Positions 22,571 through 32,137 of a stretch of 61,356 bases of DNA are shown here, piece by piece. A program made the translations under genes and the position numbers. Position 1 is the first letter of the stretch, and the number at the start of each line of letters is the position of its first letter. The stretch comes from Oleiphilaceae bacterium (GTDB taxonomy: Bacteria > Pseudomonadota > Gammaproteobacteria > Pseudomonadales > Oleiphilaceae). The stretch is taken from the NCBI GenBank assembly GCA_018334495.1, contig JAGXLV010000010.1:1-61356 (forward strand). The letters run 5' to 3'. Under the pieces are notes generated by a model. It did not search any database, was not told where the DNA came from, and saw only the letters and a program-made list of their open reading frames with translations.

Positions 22571-23671
22571 ATGATCAAGCAGTGGCTTATCGGCTTTTTT
22601 ATCCTGGTGCTGGCATTAGGGGGCGCAGGCACGTTTCATTACCTTGAAGCCGGTAAAAAGCCGGAAGGCGGCCGCGAGAAAAGGATCAGCCCGGTTAATG
22701 CGGTGAGTCCTGTCGCGACGGAAGTGCGTGATCGGGTTGCAGCGGTGGGTACCCTGCAATCCCGCCAACAGCTCGCCTTGATCAGCGAAGTGAATGGCCG
22801 GTTAACCGAACTGAATTTTCAGCCGGGCGAGCGGGTGGAGAAGGGTCAATTGCTTGTGCGACTGGATGACCGCCAGGCTCGTGTCGACCTGCGAGTGGTG
22901 GACGCCCAGCTTGCCGATGCCCGGCGTCAATACGACAGGGCGCGCAGCCTGCGGTCGAACAACAGCATTTCCCAGGCCCAGGTCGATGAATTACGCACAC
23001 TGGTGGATATTACTGAAGCCCAGCGGGAAGCCGCTCGCACCCGGCTTAACGATCACAGGATAGACGCGCCTTTCGCCGGCATCGTGGGCCTGGTGGACTT
23101 GAGCCTTGGCGCTTATGTCACTGTGGGTGATGCCATTGCGACTCTCGATGCCACGGATCAAATGGAGCTGACCTTCTCGGTGCCGGAGCGGTACATCGGC
23201 CAGATTGGTAAAGGCCAGAAATTAACCGGTATAACCGCCGCTTTTCCGGATCAGGTATTCGAAGGCTCATTAACGGAACTCGGTTCGCGCCTCAGCGAAT
23301 TGAGCCGGTCACTGCCGGTCAAGGCCCTGATTGCCAACCCCGATCTCAAGTTGCGCCCGGGTCAGTTCATGTCTGTCAGTCTGACACTCCGGACCCGACA
23401 GGCATTGGTGATTCCCGAACAGGCGGTTCTGGTTCAGGGCAACAAGGCGCTGGTGTATCTGGTCAATGGCGATACGGCCCGGCGGACCGAGGTGGTTCTG
23501 GGTTCACGGGAACCCGGCCTGGTGGAAGTGGTGAGCGGCCTTGGTGATACGGACAGGGTTATTATCACCGGACAAGACCGCCTGAGCAGTGGTGACCCCA
23601 TTAACGTTGTTGAGGATGAAGACGTTCTTCTAAGCGGCAACGCCGGTCTTTTCCAGTCGAAAAAACCATGA
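22571..23671 (+). CDS. RND efflux periplasmic adaptor (membrane fusion protein)
   Basis: A 366-residue HlyD/AcrA-type adaptor. It has an N-terminal anchor helix (residues about 5-25), a lipoyl half-motif pair (EVNGRLTELNFQPGERVEKGQLL and APFAGIVGLVDLSLGAYV), an alpha-helical hairpin between them (about residues 105-165), and a beta-barrel/MPD C-terminus. It has no lipobox, so the adaptor is inner-membrane-anchored. Its TGA overlaps the ATG of the pump gene. No outer-membrane TolC-type gene is adjacent, so the system probably recruits one from elsewhere. Confidence 0.88.
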   Translation: MIKQWLIGFFILVLALGGAGTFHYLEAGKKPEGGREKRISPVNAVSPVATEVRDRVAAVGTLQSRQQLALISEVNGRLTELNFQPGERVEKGQLLVRLDDRQARVDLRVVDAQLADARRQYDRARSLRSNNSISQAQVDELRTLVDITEAQREAARTRLNDHRIDAPFAGIVGLVDLSLGAYVTVGDAIATLDATDQMELTFSVPERYIGQIGKGQKLTGITAAFPDQVFEGSLTELGSRLSELSRSLPVKALIANPDLKLRPGQFMSVSLTLRTRQALVIPEQAVLVQGNKALVYLVNGDTARRTEVVLGSREPGLVEVVSGLGDTDRVIITGQDRLSSGDPINVVEDEDVLLSGNAGLFQSKKP

Positions 23672-26600
23672 TTCTCTCCGATATTTCCATCAAGCGGCCG
23701 GTTTTCGCCACGGTTCTCAGTCTGTTGATCCTGGTGTTTGGTCTTGCCGCTCTACTGGGCCTCCCTGTCCGGGAGTATCCGGACATTGATCCTCCTCAAG
23801 TGTCGATCTCCACGGATTATCCGGGCGCAGCCGCCGAAGTGGTCGACACCCAGATCACCCAGGTGATCGAGGGCGCCATCAGCGGTATTGAAGGCATCCG
23901 TGCCATTGAATCCAGTACCGAGCAATCAGAATCCCGAACCACAATTGAATTTTCCACCTCCCGGAACGTCGATATTGCCGCTAATGATGTGCGTGACGCG
24001 GTCGCCCGGGTAGCAAATCAATTGCCGGAAGAAGCCGAGCCCAGCCAGATCAGCAAAGCCAACTCCGATGCTCGCCCCATGATGTGGGTAACCTTGCGCA
24101 GCGATGTCTGGGATAGCGCCGAACTCAGTGACTTTGCCGAGCGGGTATTGTCTGATCGCCTGTCGGTGCTCGACGGCGTCGCCAACGTGCGCATTGGCGG
24201 CGAGCGCCGCTATGCCATTCGTGTATGGCTCGACCCCGAGCGTTTGGCTTCCCTGAACATTACAGTTGCGGAAGTGGAGCAGGCCTTGCGGGCCAACAAT
24301 GTGGAATTGCCGGCGGGCGCGATTGAATCCCGGTCACGGGATTTTACGGTTCGTGCTGAAGGCCGCTTATCCACAGTGGCGGAATTCCAACAACTGGTTA
24401 TTCGCCGCGACGGCAACAACCTTTTGCGCCTGGGCAATGTGGCCAATGTGGAAATGGGGGTGGAAAGCGATACCAGTCGGTTGCGCGCCAACGGTAAGAC
24501 CGCCATTGGCATGGGCATTATCCGCCAGTCCAAATCCAACACCGTGGCTGTATCTGACGCGGTTCGGGCGGAATTGGAAAAAATCCGGGATACCCTGCCC
24601 CGGGAAGTGAGCATTGCTGAAAGCTACGACGAATCGATTTTTATCCGGGCGTCAATACGGGAAGTCATGATCACGCTCGCCATTTCGGTGTCCCTGGTGA
24701 TTCTGGTCATTTTCCTGTTCCTGCGGTCCTGGCGGGCAACGCTGATTCCTGCCGTGACCATCCCCGTGGCCATCATCGGGGCGTTTATCGGCCTGGGCGC
24801 GCTGGGTTTTTCTATCAATGTTCTGACGCTGCTCGCCATTATCCTGGCCATAGGCCTGGTGGTGGATGATGCCATCGTCATGCTGGAAAACATCCAGCGC
24901 CGGATCGACAGCGGCGAACCTCCGCTACTGGCGGCTTTTCGTGGTGCCCGTCAGGTGGCCTTTGCGGTCATTGCCACAACTCTGACTCTGGTGGCGGTCT
25001 TTGTGCCCATTTCCTTTATGGGCGGCAATGTCGGCCGGTTGTTTGGGGAATTTGGTTTTACTCTGGCCACCGCCGTGATCGTCTCCAGCCTGGTGGCTCT
25101 GACTCTGACCCCCATGCTCTGTTCCAAATGGTTGAAGCACAGTCCCGAATCCACCGACGACCATCGGCTCTGGGCCGCCAGTGAGCGAGTGCTTAATGGA
25201 CTGAACCGCGGTTATGAAAAACTGTTGCGGTTTTCGCTGCGTCAACCCGGTTTATTGCTGGGCCTGGGGGTTGCTGGTCTGGTGATTGCTGTGGTGATTT
25301 TCCCGCGCTTGCCGCAGGAACTGGCGCCTACCGAAGATCGCGGCGTGATCATCATGCCGGCCAGTGCCCCGAGGGGCTCAACGGTTGAGTACACCGATCA
25401 TCACGTACGCAAGATCGAGGAACGCTTGCTGCCATACCTGGAATCGGGGGTGGCCGATCGCCTGATCACCATCGTTGGTTTCCGTGAGGAAGCGGATAAC
25501 GGGTTTTTGATTATGGGCCTCTCACCCTGGAGTGAGAGAGAAACCAAGCAACAGGCAGTGACGGCGGAACTGTTTCCCAAACTGGGTGAGGTGCCCGGCG
25601 TGCGAGCGATTGCGATCAATCCGGCGGGACTCGGCCAACGGGGCTTCAGCCAGTCCGTAGAGTTTGTGATTGGCGGGCCGGACTACGAGAGTGTCCAGCG
25701 CTGGAGTGAGGAAATCGTGGAACGGGCAAAGGAAAATCCCAATCTTCAGAATCTGGAAACGGATTTTGAACTCACGCGTCCCGAACTTCGGGTCAATATC
25801 GACCGGCAGCGTTCCGCTGACCTGGACGTGACCATTGCGGATGTGGGACTGACCCTGCAGACCATGCTGGCCTCCCGCCAGGTGACCACTTTTCTGGATC
25901 GGGGTCGGGAATACGATGTCATTCTCCAGGCCGGCGACGCCAACCGGGCCTCACCGGAAGACCTGGGCAGGATATTTCTGCGTTCCCGTCAGGGTGGCGA
26001 GCTGGTGCCCTTGCAGGCACTGGTGGATGTGCGGGAAATCGGTGCCAACCCGGATTTGCGCCGGATTGATCGATTGCCCGCCGTGGTGATCAGCGGTTCG
26101 CTGGCGCCGGGCTATGACCTGGGCTCCGCTTTGGATTATCTCAATGGCCTCGCGGTTGATTACCTGCCGGCGGAGGCGAGGGTCAGTTATCAGGGTCTGA
26201 GTCGTGAGTTCCAGGAATCCTCGGCGGCCATCTACATCACCTTTGCGCTGGCCTTTGTCATTGTCTTCCTGGTCCTGGCGGCCCAGTTCGAAAGCTGGAT
26301 CCACCCGCTGATTATTATGTTGTCCGTGCCCCTGGCCATTACCGGCGCGCTCATTGCCCTGCTTTTGACAGGTATCAGCATGAACATCTACAGCCAGATC
26401 GGCATTATCATGTTGCTCGGACTAATGGCCAAGAACGGTATTCTGATTGTGGAGTTCGCCAATCAGTTACGGGATAAAGGCTACAGCGTCCAGGATGCGA
26501 TTCTGGAAGGTGCCATATTGCGCTTCCGTCCCGTGTTGATGACGACCATTTCCACGATTTTTGGCGCTATTCCGCTGGTAGTGGCGACCGGTGCCGGCGC

Positions 26601-26808
26601 CGAAAGCCGTGCCTCCATCGGTGTAGTGGTCCTGGGCGGACTCTTGTTCGCCACGACTCTGACCCTGTTCATCATTCCAGTGCTCTACAACCTCCTGGCC
26701 CGGTTTGCCAAAGCCACCAACTCGGTGGAAAAGGCCCTGGAAAATCAAAGCGGGGCCCAGGGCGACTTTGACCAACTGGACGGCTCGCGTCAGGGTCAGT
26801 CGGTCTGA
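23668..26808 (+). CDS. RND-family multidrug efflux permease (HAE1 type)
   Basis: A 1046-residue AcrB-like proton-driven transporter with 12 predicted helices and two large periplasmic loops. The proton-relay acids Asp400 and Asp401 are present in IGLVVDDAIVMLENIQR. The N-terminus (MILSDISIKRPVFATVLSLL) and the VREYPDIDPPQVSISTDYPGA block are typical of the HAE1 class. It is coupled to the adaptor by ATGA. Substrates cannot be told from sequence. An apparently consensus DnaA box (TTATCCACA, 24367-24375) inside the gene may be chance. Confidence 0.93.
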   Translation: MILSDISIKRPVFATVLSLLILVFGLAALLGLPVREYPDIDPPQVSISTDYPGAAAEVVDTQITQVIEGAISGIEGIRAIESSTEQSESRTTIEFSTSRNVDIAANDVRDAVARVANQLPEEAEPSQISKANSDARPMMWVTLRSDVWDSAELSDFAERVLSDRLSVLDGVANVRIGGERRYAIRVWLDPERLASLNITVAEVEQALRANNVELPAGAIESRSRDFTVRAEGRLSTVAEFQQLVIRRDGNNLLRLGNVANVEMGVESDTSRLRANGKTAIGMGIIRQSKSNTVAVSDAVRAELEKIRDTLPREVSIAESYDESIFIRASIREVMITLAISVSLVILVIFLFLRSWRATLIPAVTIPVAIIGAFIGLGALGFSINVLTLLAIILAIGLVVDDAIVMLENIQRRIDSGEPPLLAAFRGARQVAFAVIATTLTLVAVFVPISFMGGNVGRLFGEFGFTLATAVIVSSLVALTLTPMLCSKWLKHSPESTDDHRLWAASERVLNGLNRGYEKLLRFSLRQPGLLLGLGVAGLVIAVVIFPRLPQELAPTEDRGVIIMPASAPRGSTVEYTDHHVRKIEERLLPYLESGVADRLITIVGFREEADNGFLIMGLSPWSERETKQQAVTAELFPKLGEVPGVRAIAINPAGLGQRGFSQSVEFVIGGPDYESVQRWSEEIVERAKENPNLQNLETDFELTRPELRVNIDRQRSADLDVTIADVGLTLQTMLASRQVTTFLDRGREYDVILQAGDANRASPEDLGRIFLRSRQGGELVPLQALVDVREIGANPDLRRIDRLPAVVISGSLAPGYDLGSALDYLNGLAVDYLPAEARVSYQGLSREFQESSAAIYITFALAFVIVFLVLAAQFESWIHPLIIMLSVPLAITGALIALLLTGISMNIYSQIGIIMLLGLMAKNGILIVEFANQLRDKGYSVQDAILEGAILRFRPVLMTTISTIFGAIPLVVATGAGAESRASIGVVVLGGLLFATTLTLFIIPVLYNLLARFAKATNSVEKALENQSGAQGDFDQLDGSRQGQSV

Positions 26809-26821
26809 CAGGAGGCCGAAC

Positions 26822-26854
26822 TAACTGTCCGATGTCTTGCCGCATCGGCAGTTA
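26822..26854. terminator. Hairpin at the convergent RND / EAL junction
   Basis: TAACTG-T-CCGATG pairs with CATCGG-CAGTTA around an 8-base loop, a 12-bp stem with one bulge. It has no T run, so intrinsic termination is uncertain; the right arm includes the stop codon of the leftward gene. Confidence 0.4.
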
Positions 26855-28111
26855 AAGCATGGCTGGAAAGCTCAACTGGCCGTCGAAAATGGCATCAGGG
26901 TGAAGGTCCACACAGAATACTCGGCGGTGGCCGTCAAGGTCGAGAAGGGTGGAAAGGGTTATGGTCCGGACGGCATCGGGAAGCGCCACATAAGGCCTGC
27001 TGATACTGAGGCTGTCCGGATGTCTGAGGGCACTTCGGAAATATTCCCGGTGAGCCCAGCAGGCGCCGCTGGAGAAATAAAGCGGGTTGAACACACTCTG
27101 TTTTTTCTCCTGGTAGTCACTCACTGACCCACCCTGTTGGACACCCTGTTCGTTCAGCAGGAAACAGCGTTTAATCCCCTTGATTCCAAGCAGTTTCTCG
27201 CAGGCTTCGCGGAAACCCTGTTGTCCTGCGATGTCGCGGCAAGCGGCGCTTATTCCGGTGCGGACCAGTTGCAGGTAGGTTTCGTGGTTTTCAAAGTCTT
27301 CTCGCGAGTTTTCCCGGGCGCGGGCCAGGTTTGTGATAAAGCCGGTTTCGGCGGGCTTTATCACACTTTTGTCGAGCGGGCCGGGCCGGCCGAACAGGAA
27401 GCCTTGGAGCAGATCGGCCTCAGTCGCCAGCGCAATCGCCGCCTGTCTTTCGTTCTCTATACCCTCCAGCAGCACCAGGCTACCGCTTTCCCTGATCATT
27501 TTAACCAGGCTTTCAAGCAGCCTCCGTGCATGTGAGTGATTCTGCGCATTCACCAGCAGGCTTCTGTCCAGCTTGACGATTAGCGGTTCCAGTCGCCACA
27601 TGCGCTCAAAATTGGAATCGTCGACACCAAAGTCGTCTATGGCGATCTGAAACCCTCGTTGTTTGGCTTCCCGAACGAAGCGCAACAGAGCGGGGTCGTT
27701 GGTTGCCGCAGTTTCCACCACTTCCAGAACCACCCGGTCCGGCTCAATCCCGTTAAGGGCGCACTGCGCGGCTAATTCGTTGAGAGAATCATCCGGGTGG
27801 ATACAGGTGGCGGGCGTGATATTGAGAAACAGCCAGACGGGTCGGTCATAGGAGGCAAAGTTGCCAATATGATGTTGAAGCAGTTGCCGGTCGAGGGTTT
27901 CGGTTCTGTTTTCTATCCGGGCTTGCTCAAGCAATGCCTTGGGTGAAACGTCCTGGCCCTGGTTCTTTGCGCGGGCCAGAGCTTCATAGCCCACCAGGCG
28001 TTGGTGCGTTGGACTGAAAATCGGCTGGAATGCCGAACCGAGTCGGTAGTTGGCGGAAAAATCACTGGCCGAAGCTTCTGTTTCTGATGAGAACTTGAGT
28101 ACCTTCAACAT
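26852..28111 (-). CDS. EAL-domain cyclic-di-GMP phosphodiesterase with C-terminal sensory domain
   Basis: A 419-residue soluble protein. The EAL domain (residues about 20-255) has Glu43 of EAL, the Asn of FLNITP, Glu of LEVVE, DDFG, VKLD, the Glu of LLEGIEN and the Gln of LQGFLFGRP, so hydrolysis of c-di-GMP is plausible. The C-terminal about 150 residues resemble the PDC/Cache-like domain of YkuI-type EAL proteins and may bind a ligand. There is no membrane segment or GGDEF domain. ATG 28111 is preceded by AAGG 7 bases upstream. It is transcribed away from the mnmG-upstream region. Confidence 0.88.
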   Translation of the reverse strand: MLKVLKFSSETEASASDFSANYRLGSAFQPIFSPTHQRLVGYEALARAKNQGQDVSPKALLEQARIENRTETLDRQLLQHHIGNFASYDRPVWLFLNITPATCIHPDDSLNELAAQCALNGIEPDRVVLEVVETAATNDPALLRFVREAKQRGFQIAIDDFGVDDSNFERMWRLEPLIVKLDRSLLVNAQNHSHARRLLESLVKMIRESGSLVLLEGIENERQAAIALATEADLLQGFLFGRPGPLDKSVIKPAETGFITNLARARENSREDFENHETYLQLVRTGISAACRDIAGQQGFREACEKLLGIKGIKRCFLLNEQGVQQGGSVSDYQEKKQSVFNPLYFSSGACWAHREYFRSALRHPDSLSISRPYVALPDAVRTITLSTLLDLDGHRRVFCVDLHPDAIFDGQLSFPAML

Positions 28112-28746
28112 AATACAGCCTTGTGGAAGGAGGGGCGGATATCGTTGAGCCCAGGTTTTGCGCTTGCCTGAGTTCCCGTTTAGCATTTGTCTGCCTTGAT
28201 CAGACTAAACAAAATGCGTGCCAGTTTATGTGGTGCTGGCTTAGTGGAAAAAGCAGTCCTCGGGCTCTTGCCGGTCTGGTCAGACGGGCTGATCCTTTTG
28301 TTAACGCTCTTCGCAGGTGCGCGTGGGGGGTTTCTGCATGAATTCAGGGCATGGAGTGACTGAAAGTCAGACAATGCCGTGAGTTATTGATAACTGTTTT
28401 TTGTTCGTTTTCCGGCCTGTGGATAAACTGTTGAACAACCTCAGTATAAAAATCTGGTAAGTATCTATGTAATGATATAAAACAATAGGATAAGTAAAAA
28501 AGAAGCCTATAGGATATCGTTTTATAATGTGGATAAGTTTGTTTCAGTTTTGAGTGAAGTAAGTTGTCCAAGCCGATGATTTGTCGAGTTGTTTGAGCGC
28601 TTACTCTTCTCGTTATGGGGGATCACAGGTTGCTCCGTGACGCCGGGATCGATTGTCTGGTTAAAAATTGCGCATTCGAACTGCAATTTCTGCTCTGGAA
28701 CGGTATACTCGCGCACTTGATTTATCGTTTTTTGCCGAGGTGTTGT
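28112..28746. other. AT-rich intergenic region with consensus DnaA boxes upstream of mnmG
   Basis: This 635-base stretch has no gene I can support. It holds two consensus DnaA boxes, TGTGGATAA at 28418-28426 and 28528-28536, flanking a strongly AT-rich segment (about 28440-28530). The first is preceded by CC as in E. coli box R1. A hairpin (GGCAT..TGACT/AGTCA..ATGCC, 28348-28378) and a weak AGTTAT/ATAACT stem with a T6 run (28382-28402) precede it. A TATACT -10 for mnmG is at 28704-28709. It could be a second or relic origin, or a DnaA-controlled mnmG promoter. Confidence 0.6.
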
Positions 28747-30633
28747 GTGGAATTTCCGAGCCGTTTTGATGTAATCGTGATTGGTGGGGGTCATGCCGGT
28801 ACCGAAGCCGCACTGGCGGCCGCCCGCATGGGTTCATCTACCCTTTTGCTGACCCACAACATCGAAACCCTGGGCCAGATGTCCTGCAACCCGGCCATCG
28901 GCGGTATTGGCAAAAGTCATCTGGTCAAGGAAATCGACGCCCTTGGCGGCGCCATGGCCCAGGCAACCGATAAAGCCGGCATTCAGTTCCGTACCCTCAA
29001 TTCCCGCAAAGGCCCGGCTGTGCGCGCGACCCGGGCCCAGGCCGATCGGGTGCTCTATAAAGCTGCGATCCGCCAGGTGCTGGAGAACGAACCCAACCTG
29101 ACCCTGTTCCAGCAGGCCGCTGACGACCTGATGGTGGAAGGCGACCGGGTCACTGGCGTGGTCAGCCAGACCGGTATTCAATTCCGAGCCCGCACCGTGA
29201 TCTTAACCACCGGCACCTTCCTGGGCGGCGTTATCCACATAGGTATGCAGCAACACACCGGCGGACGTGCCGGCGATGCGCCCGCCAACGCCCTGGCCAA
29301 ACGCCTGCGGGAGTTGCCTTTTGATGTCGGCCGGCTCAAGACTGGCACGCCGCCGCGGCTTGACGCCCGCAGCGTGGACTTTTCTGCCATGCAACAACAG
29401 TGGGGTGACGATCCCACGCCGGTAATGTCCTTCATGGGGTCACGGCGGGATCATCCCGAACAGGTCTGTTGTTACGTGACTCGCACCACCGAGCAAACCC
29501 ACGACATTATCCGCAGCGGCTTTGACCGCTCGCCCATGTTTGCCGGCAATATCGAGGGCATTGGTCCGCGTTATTGCCCGTCCATCGAAGACAAGGTCAG
29601 TCGCTTCGCCGACAAGGATTCTCACCAGATCTTCGTGGAGCCGGAAGGCCTGACCACCAATGAGCTGTACCCCAACGGCATTTCCACCAGCCTGCCGTTT
29701 GATATTCAGTTGGCGGCGGTGCGCAGCATTCCTGGATTCGAGAAGGCCCATATCACCCGGCCGGGCTATGCCATCGAATACGATTTCCTCAATCCCCAGG
29801 ATTTGCGTCATACCCTGGAAACCAAATTCATTGGCGGTCTGTATTTCGCCGGCCAGATAAACGGCACCACCGGTTACGAGGAAGCCGGCGCCCAGGGCCT
29901 GCTGGCGGGCGTCAACGCGGCCCTGCAGGCCCAGGAAAAGGACGCCTGGTACCCCCGTCGTGATGAGGCCTACATCGGCGTACTGGTGGACGACCTGATC
30001 ACCATGGGTACCGCCGAGCCCTATCGCATGTTTACCAGCCGCGCCGAATACCGGCTGATCCTACGGGAAGACAACGCCGACCTGCGCCTGACCGAGACCG
30101 GTCACCGGCTCGGTTTGGTGGACGAGGACCGCTGGGCCCGCTTCAATACCAAGCGCGAGGCCATAGCAGTGGAACGCCAGCGTCTTGACAGCACCTTCGT
30201 GCATCCGGGCACCGACCAGGCCGCCATCGCTGACACTTATCTGGAGCGGCCCCTGGCCCGTGAACATGCCCTGGCGGAGCTGCTCAAGCGCCCAGAAATC
30301 AGTTATCGTCATATCGCGGACATTGGCGGCAGACAGGCCGACGATCCGGTGGTGGCGGACCAGGTTGAAATTGAAATCAAATACCAGGGCTACATTTCCC
30401 GGCAGACCGATGAAATAGAGCGCCTGCGCCGGAACGAGCACACAGCGCTGCCGGTGGACATGGATTTTGATTCGGTGGGCGGCCTGTCCAACGAGATCCG
30501 CCAGAAATTGAAAACGGTTCGGCCTGAAACCATTGCCCAGGCCTCACGGATCCAGGGCGTGACCCCCGCGGCTGTATCCCAGTTGCTGGTGCACCTCAAG
30601 AAGCGGGACCTCCTGCGCAAGCAATCGGCCTGA
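28747..30633 (+). CDS. mnmG: tRNA uridine-5-carboxymethylaminomethyl modification enzyme MnmG (GidA)
   Basis: A 628-residue FAD-dependent partner of MnmE in wobble-uridine modification. It has the FAD-binding Rossmann motif GGGHAG at residues 13-18, the conserved [20 protein letters not shown] region, the [11 protein letters not shown] segment, [22 protein letters not shown] residues (here [18 protein letters not shown]) and a helical C-terminal tRNA/MnmE-binding domain. GTG 28747 is chosen: it has GAGG 6 bases upstream and yields the family start [15 protein letters not shown]; an open frame back to 28615 is non-conserved. Confidence 0.96.
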   Translation: MEFPSRFDVIVIGGGHAGTEAALAAARMGSSTLLLTHNIETLGQMSCNPAIGGIGKSHLVKEIDALGGAMAQATDKAGIQFRTLNSRKGPAVRATRAQADRVLYKAAIRQVLENEPNLTLFQQAADDLMVEGDRVTGVVSQTGIQFRARTVILTTGTFLGGVIHIGMQQHTGGRAGDAPANALAKRLRELPFDVGRLKTGTPPRLDARSVDFSAMQQQWGDDPTPVMSFMGSRRDHPEQVCCYVTRTTEQTHDIIRSGFDRSPMFAGNIEGIGPRYCPSIEDKVSRFADKDSHQIFVEPEGLTTNELYPNGISTSLPFDIQLAAVRSIPGFEKAHITRPGYAIEYDFLNPQDLRHTLETKFIGGLYFAGQINGTTGYEEAGAQGLLAGVNAALQAQEKDAWYPRRDEAYIGVLVDDLITMGTAEPYRMFTSRAEYRLILREDNADLRLTETGHRLGLVDEDRWARFNTKREAIAVERQRLDSTFVHPGTDQAAIADTYLERPLAREHALAELLKRPEISYRHIADIGGRQADDPVVADQVEIEIKYQGYISRQTDEIERLRRNEHTALPVDMDFDSVGGLSNEIRQKLKTVRPETIAQASRIQGVTPAAVSQLLVHLKKRDLLRKQSA

Positions 30634-30639
30634 TTCTTT

Positions 30640-31287
30640 ATGAGCAAGTCACTTTGGCATGATCAGCTCGTTACCGGGTTGGCTGAAATGCATCTTATGT
30701 TATCCGCTGACCAGCAGGCGCGCTTGCTGGATTTTCTCGGGCTTTTGGTGAAATGGAATCGGGCCTACAATCTGACCGCGGTCCGCGAACCGTCGGAGAT
30801 GGTCTCGCGGCAGTTGCTGGACAGCCTCAGCCTACTGCCCTGGCTCAGCTCTGATGCCTTGCTGGATGTAGGCGCCGGCGGCGGCCTGCCCGGCATTCCT
30901 CTGGCTATTGTCCGGCCGGACCAGCGCTTTACATTGTTGGACAGCAACAGCAAGAAAACCCGTTTCCTGACCCAGTGTGTTCTGGAACTGAAGTTGAACA
31001 ACGTGGACGTGGTTCACGGCCGGGCCGAAGACTGCGAGCCTGGTGTCGGCTACACTCAGATCAGCAGCCGAGCCTTCACTGCCCTGGATAAGCTTGTGCA
31101 CTGGTGCGGTCACCTGCTGACCCCGGCCGGTCATTTTCTTGCCATGAAAGGCCAGTTTCCGGATGATGAAGTTCAGGCACTACCTGGGAGTTGGCGCCTG
31201 AAAGCCCATCACGCCCTGGAGGTACCCGGCTGTGCCGGTGAACGCCACCTGCTCATTATCGATCGTGATCAAGACATAGGAGAATAG
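30640..31287 (+). CDS. rsmG: 16S rRNA (guanine527-N7)-methyltransferase RsmG
   Basis: A 215-residue SAM-dependent methyltransferase (GidB) modifying G527 of 16S rRNA. Motif I reads LLDVGAGGGLPGIPLAI; the KWNRAYNLTAVREP and SSRAFTALDKLVHW segments are also characteristic. It starts six bases after mnmG and ends two bases before parA, so mnmG-rsmG-parA is a tight operon. Confidence 0.95.
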   Translation: MSKSLWHDQLVTGLAEMHLMLSADQQARLLDFLGLLVKWNRAYNLTAVREPSEMVSRQLLDSLSLLPWLSSDALLDVGAGGGLPGIPLAIVRPDQRFTLLDSNSKKTRFLTQCVLELKLNNVDVVHGRAEDCEPGVGYTQISSRAFTALDKLVHWCGHLLTPAGHFLAMKGQFPDDEVQALPGSWRLKAHHALEVPGCAGERHLLIIDRDQDIGE

Positions 31288-31289
31288 CC

Positions 31290-32084
31290 ATGGCGCGCGT
31301 CATCGCAGTCACCAACCAGAAAGGCGGCGTCGGCAAAACCACCACCTGCGTTAATCTGGCCGCTTCCCTGGCCGCGACCAAGCGTCGGGTTTTACTGGTG
31401 GATATGGACCCCCAGGGTAACGCCACTATGGGCAGCGGCATCGATAAAAACGCCCTGTCATTGTCCGGCTATGACCTTTTGACCAAGCGGGCCTCAGCGG
31501 CGGAAGTTATTATCCCGGCGCCGAACGGCGGTTTTAACATTTTGCCGGCTAACGGTGACCTGACCGCGGCGGAAGTGAAACTGATGAATGAAATCGGCCG
31601 GGAGCACCGGTTGCGCCTGGCCATTAACGGCATCCGGGAACAGTACGACTATGTTCTGGTGGATTGCCCGCCGTCCCTGAATCTGCTTACGGTCAATGCC
31701 CTGTCTGCCGCCGATACCGTGCTGATTCCCATGCAGTGTGAGTATTACGCCCTGGAGGGTCTGGCGGCATTGATGAACACAGTCGAACAGATCCAGGAAA
31801 CGGTGAACCCAGAGCTGACCGTGGACGGCATATTGCGCACCATGTACGACCCGCGCAACAGCCTGACCCTGGATGTATCGGCCCAGCTCAACGAATATTT
31901 TGGTGACAAGGTCTATCAGGTGGTTATCCCCCGTAACGTACGTTTAGCCGAGGCGCCCAGTTATGGCATGCCCGCTTTGGCTTATGATCGCGGCTCCAAG
32001 GGTGCTATCGCCTATCTTGCCTTGGCCGGAGAAATGGTTCGCCGGCACGGATCACAAAAGACATCGGCCGCCGTTGCCGTGTAA
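31290..32084 (+). CDS. parA: Chromosome-partitioning ATPase ParA (Soj)
   Basis: A 264-residue deviant Walker ATPase that moves ParB-parS complexes along the nucleoid. The deviant Walker A KGGVGKTT (residues 11-18) has the signature Lys11, and the VDMDPQGNATMGSG and VLVDCPPSLNLLTVNAL motifs follow. ATG 31290 has AGGAG 7 bases upstream. Its target sites are the parS palindromes found inside recF. Confidence 0.96.
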   Translation: MARVIAVTNQKGGVGKTTTCVNLAASLAATKRRVLLVDMDPQGNATMGSGIDKNALSLSGYDLLTKRASAAEVIIPAPNGGFNILPANGDLTAAEVKLMNEIGREHRLRLAINGIREQYDYVLVDCPPSLNLLTVNALSAADTVLIPMQCEYYALEGLAALMNTVEQIQETVNPELTVDGILRTMYDPRNSLTLDVSAQLNEYFGDKVYQVVIPRNVRLAEAPSYGMPALAYDRGSKGAIAYLALAGEMVRRHGSQKTSAAVAV

Positions 32085-32137
32085 GATACCGTCATTCTCG
32101 GGCCTTGGCTCGCAGCGACAGATTTTAATCGGGACAA

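Noticed and set aside
24367..24375. Consensus DnaA box inside the RND pump gene
   Set aside because: It is a single isolated 9-mer within a coding region with no AT-rich neighbour; expected by chance in a window this size.
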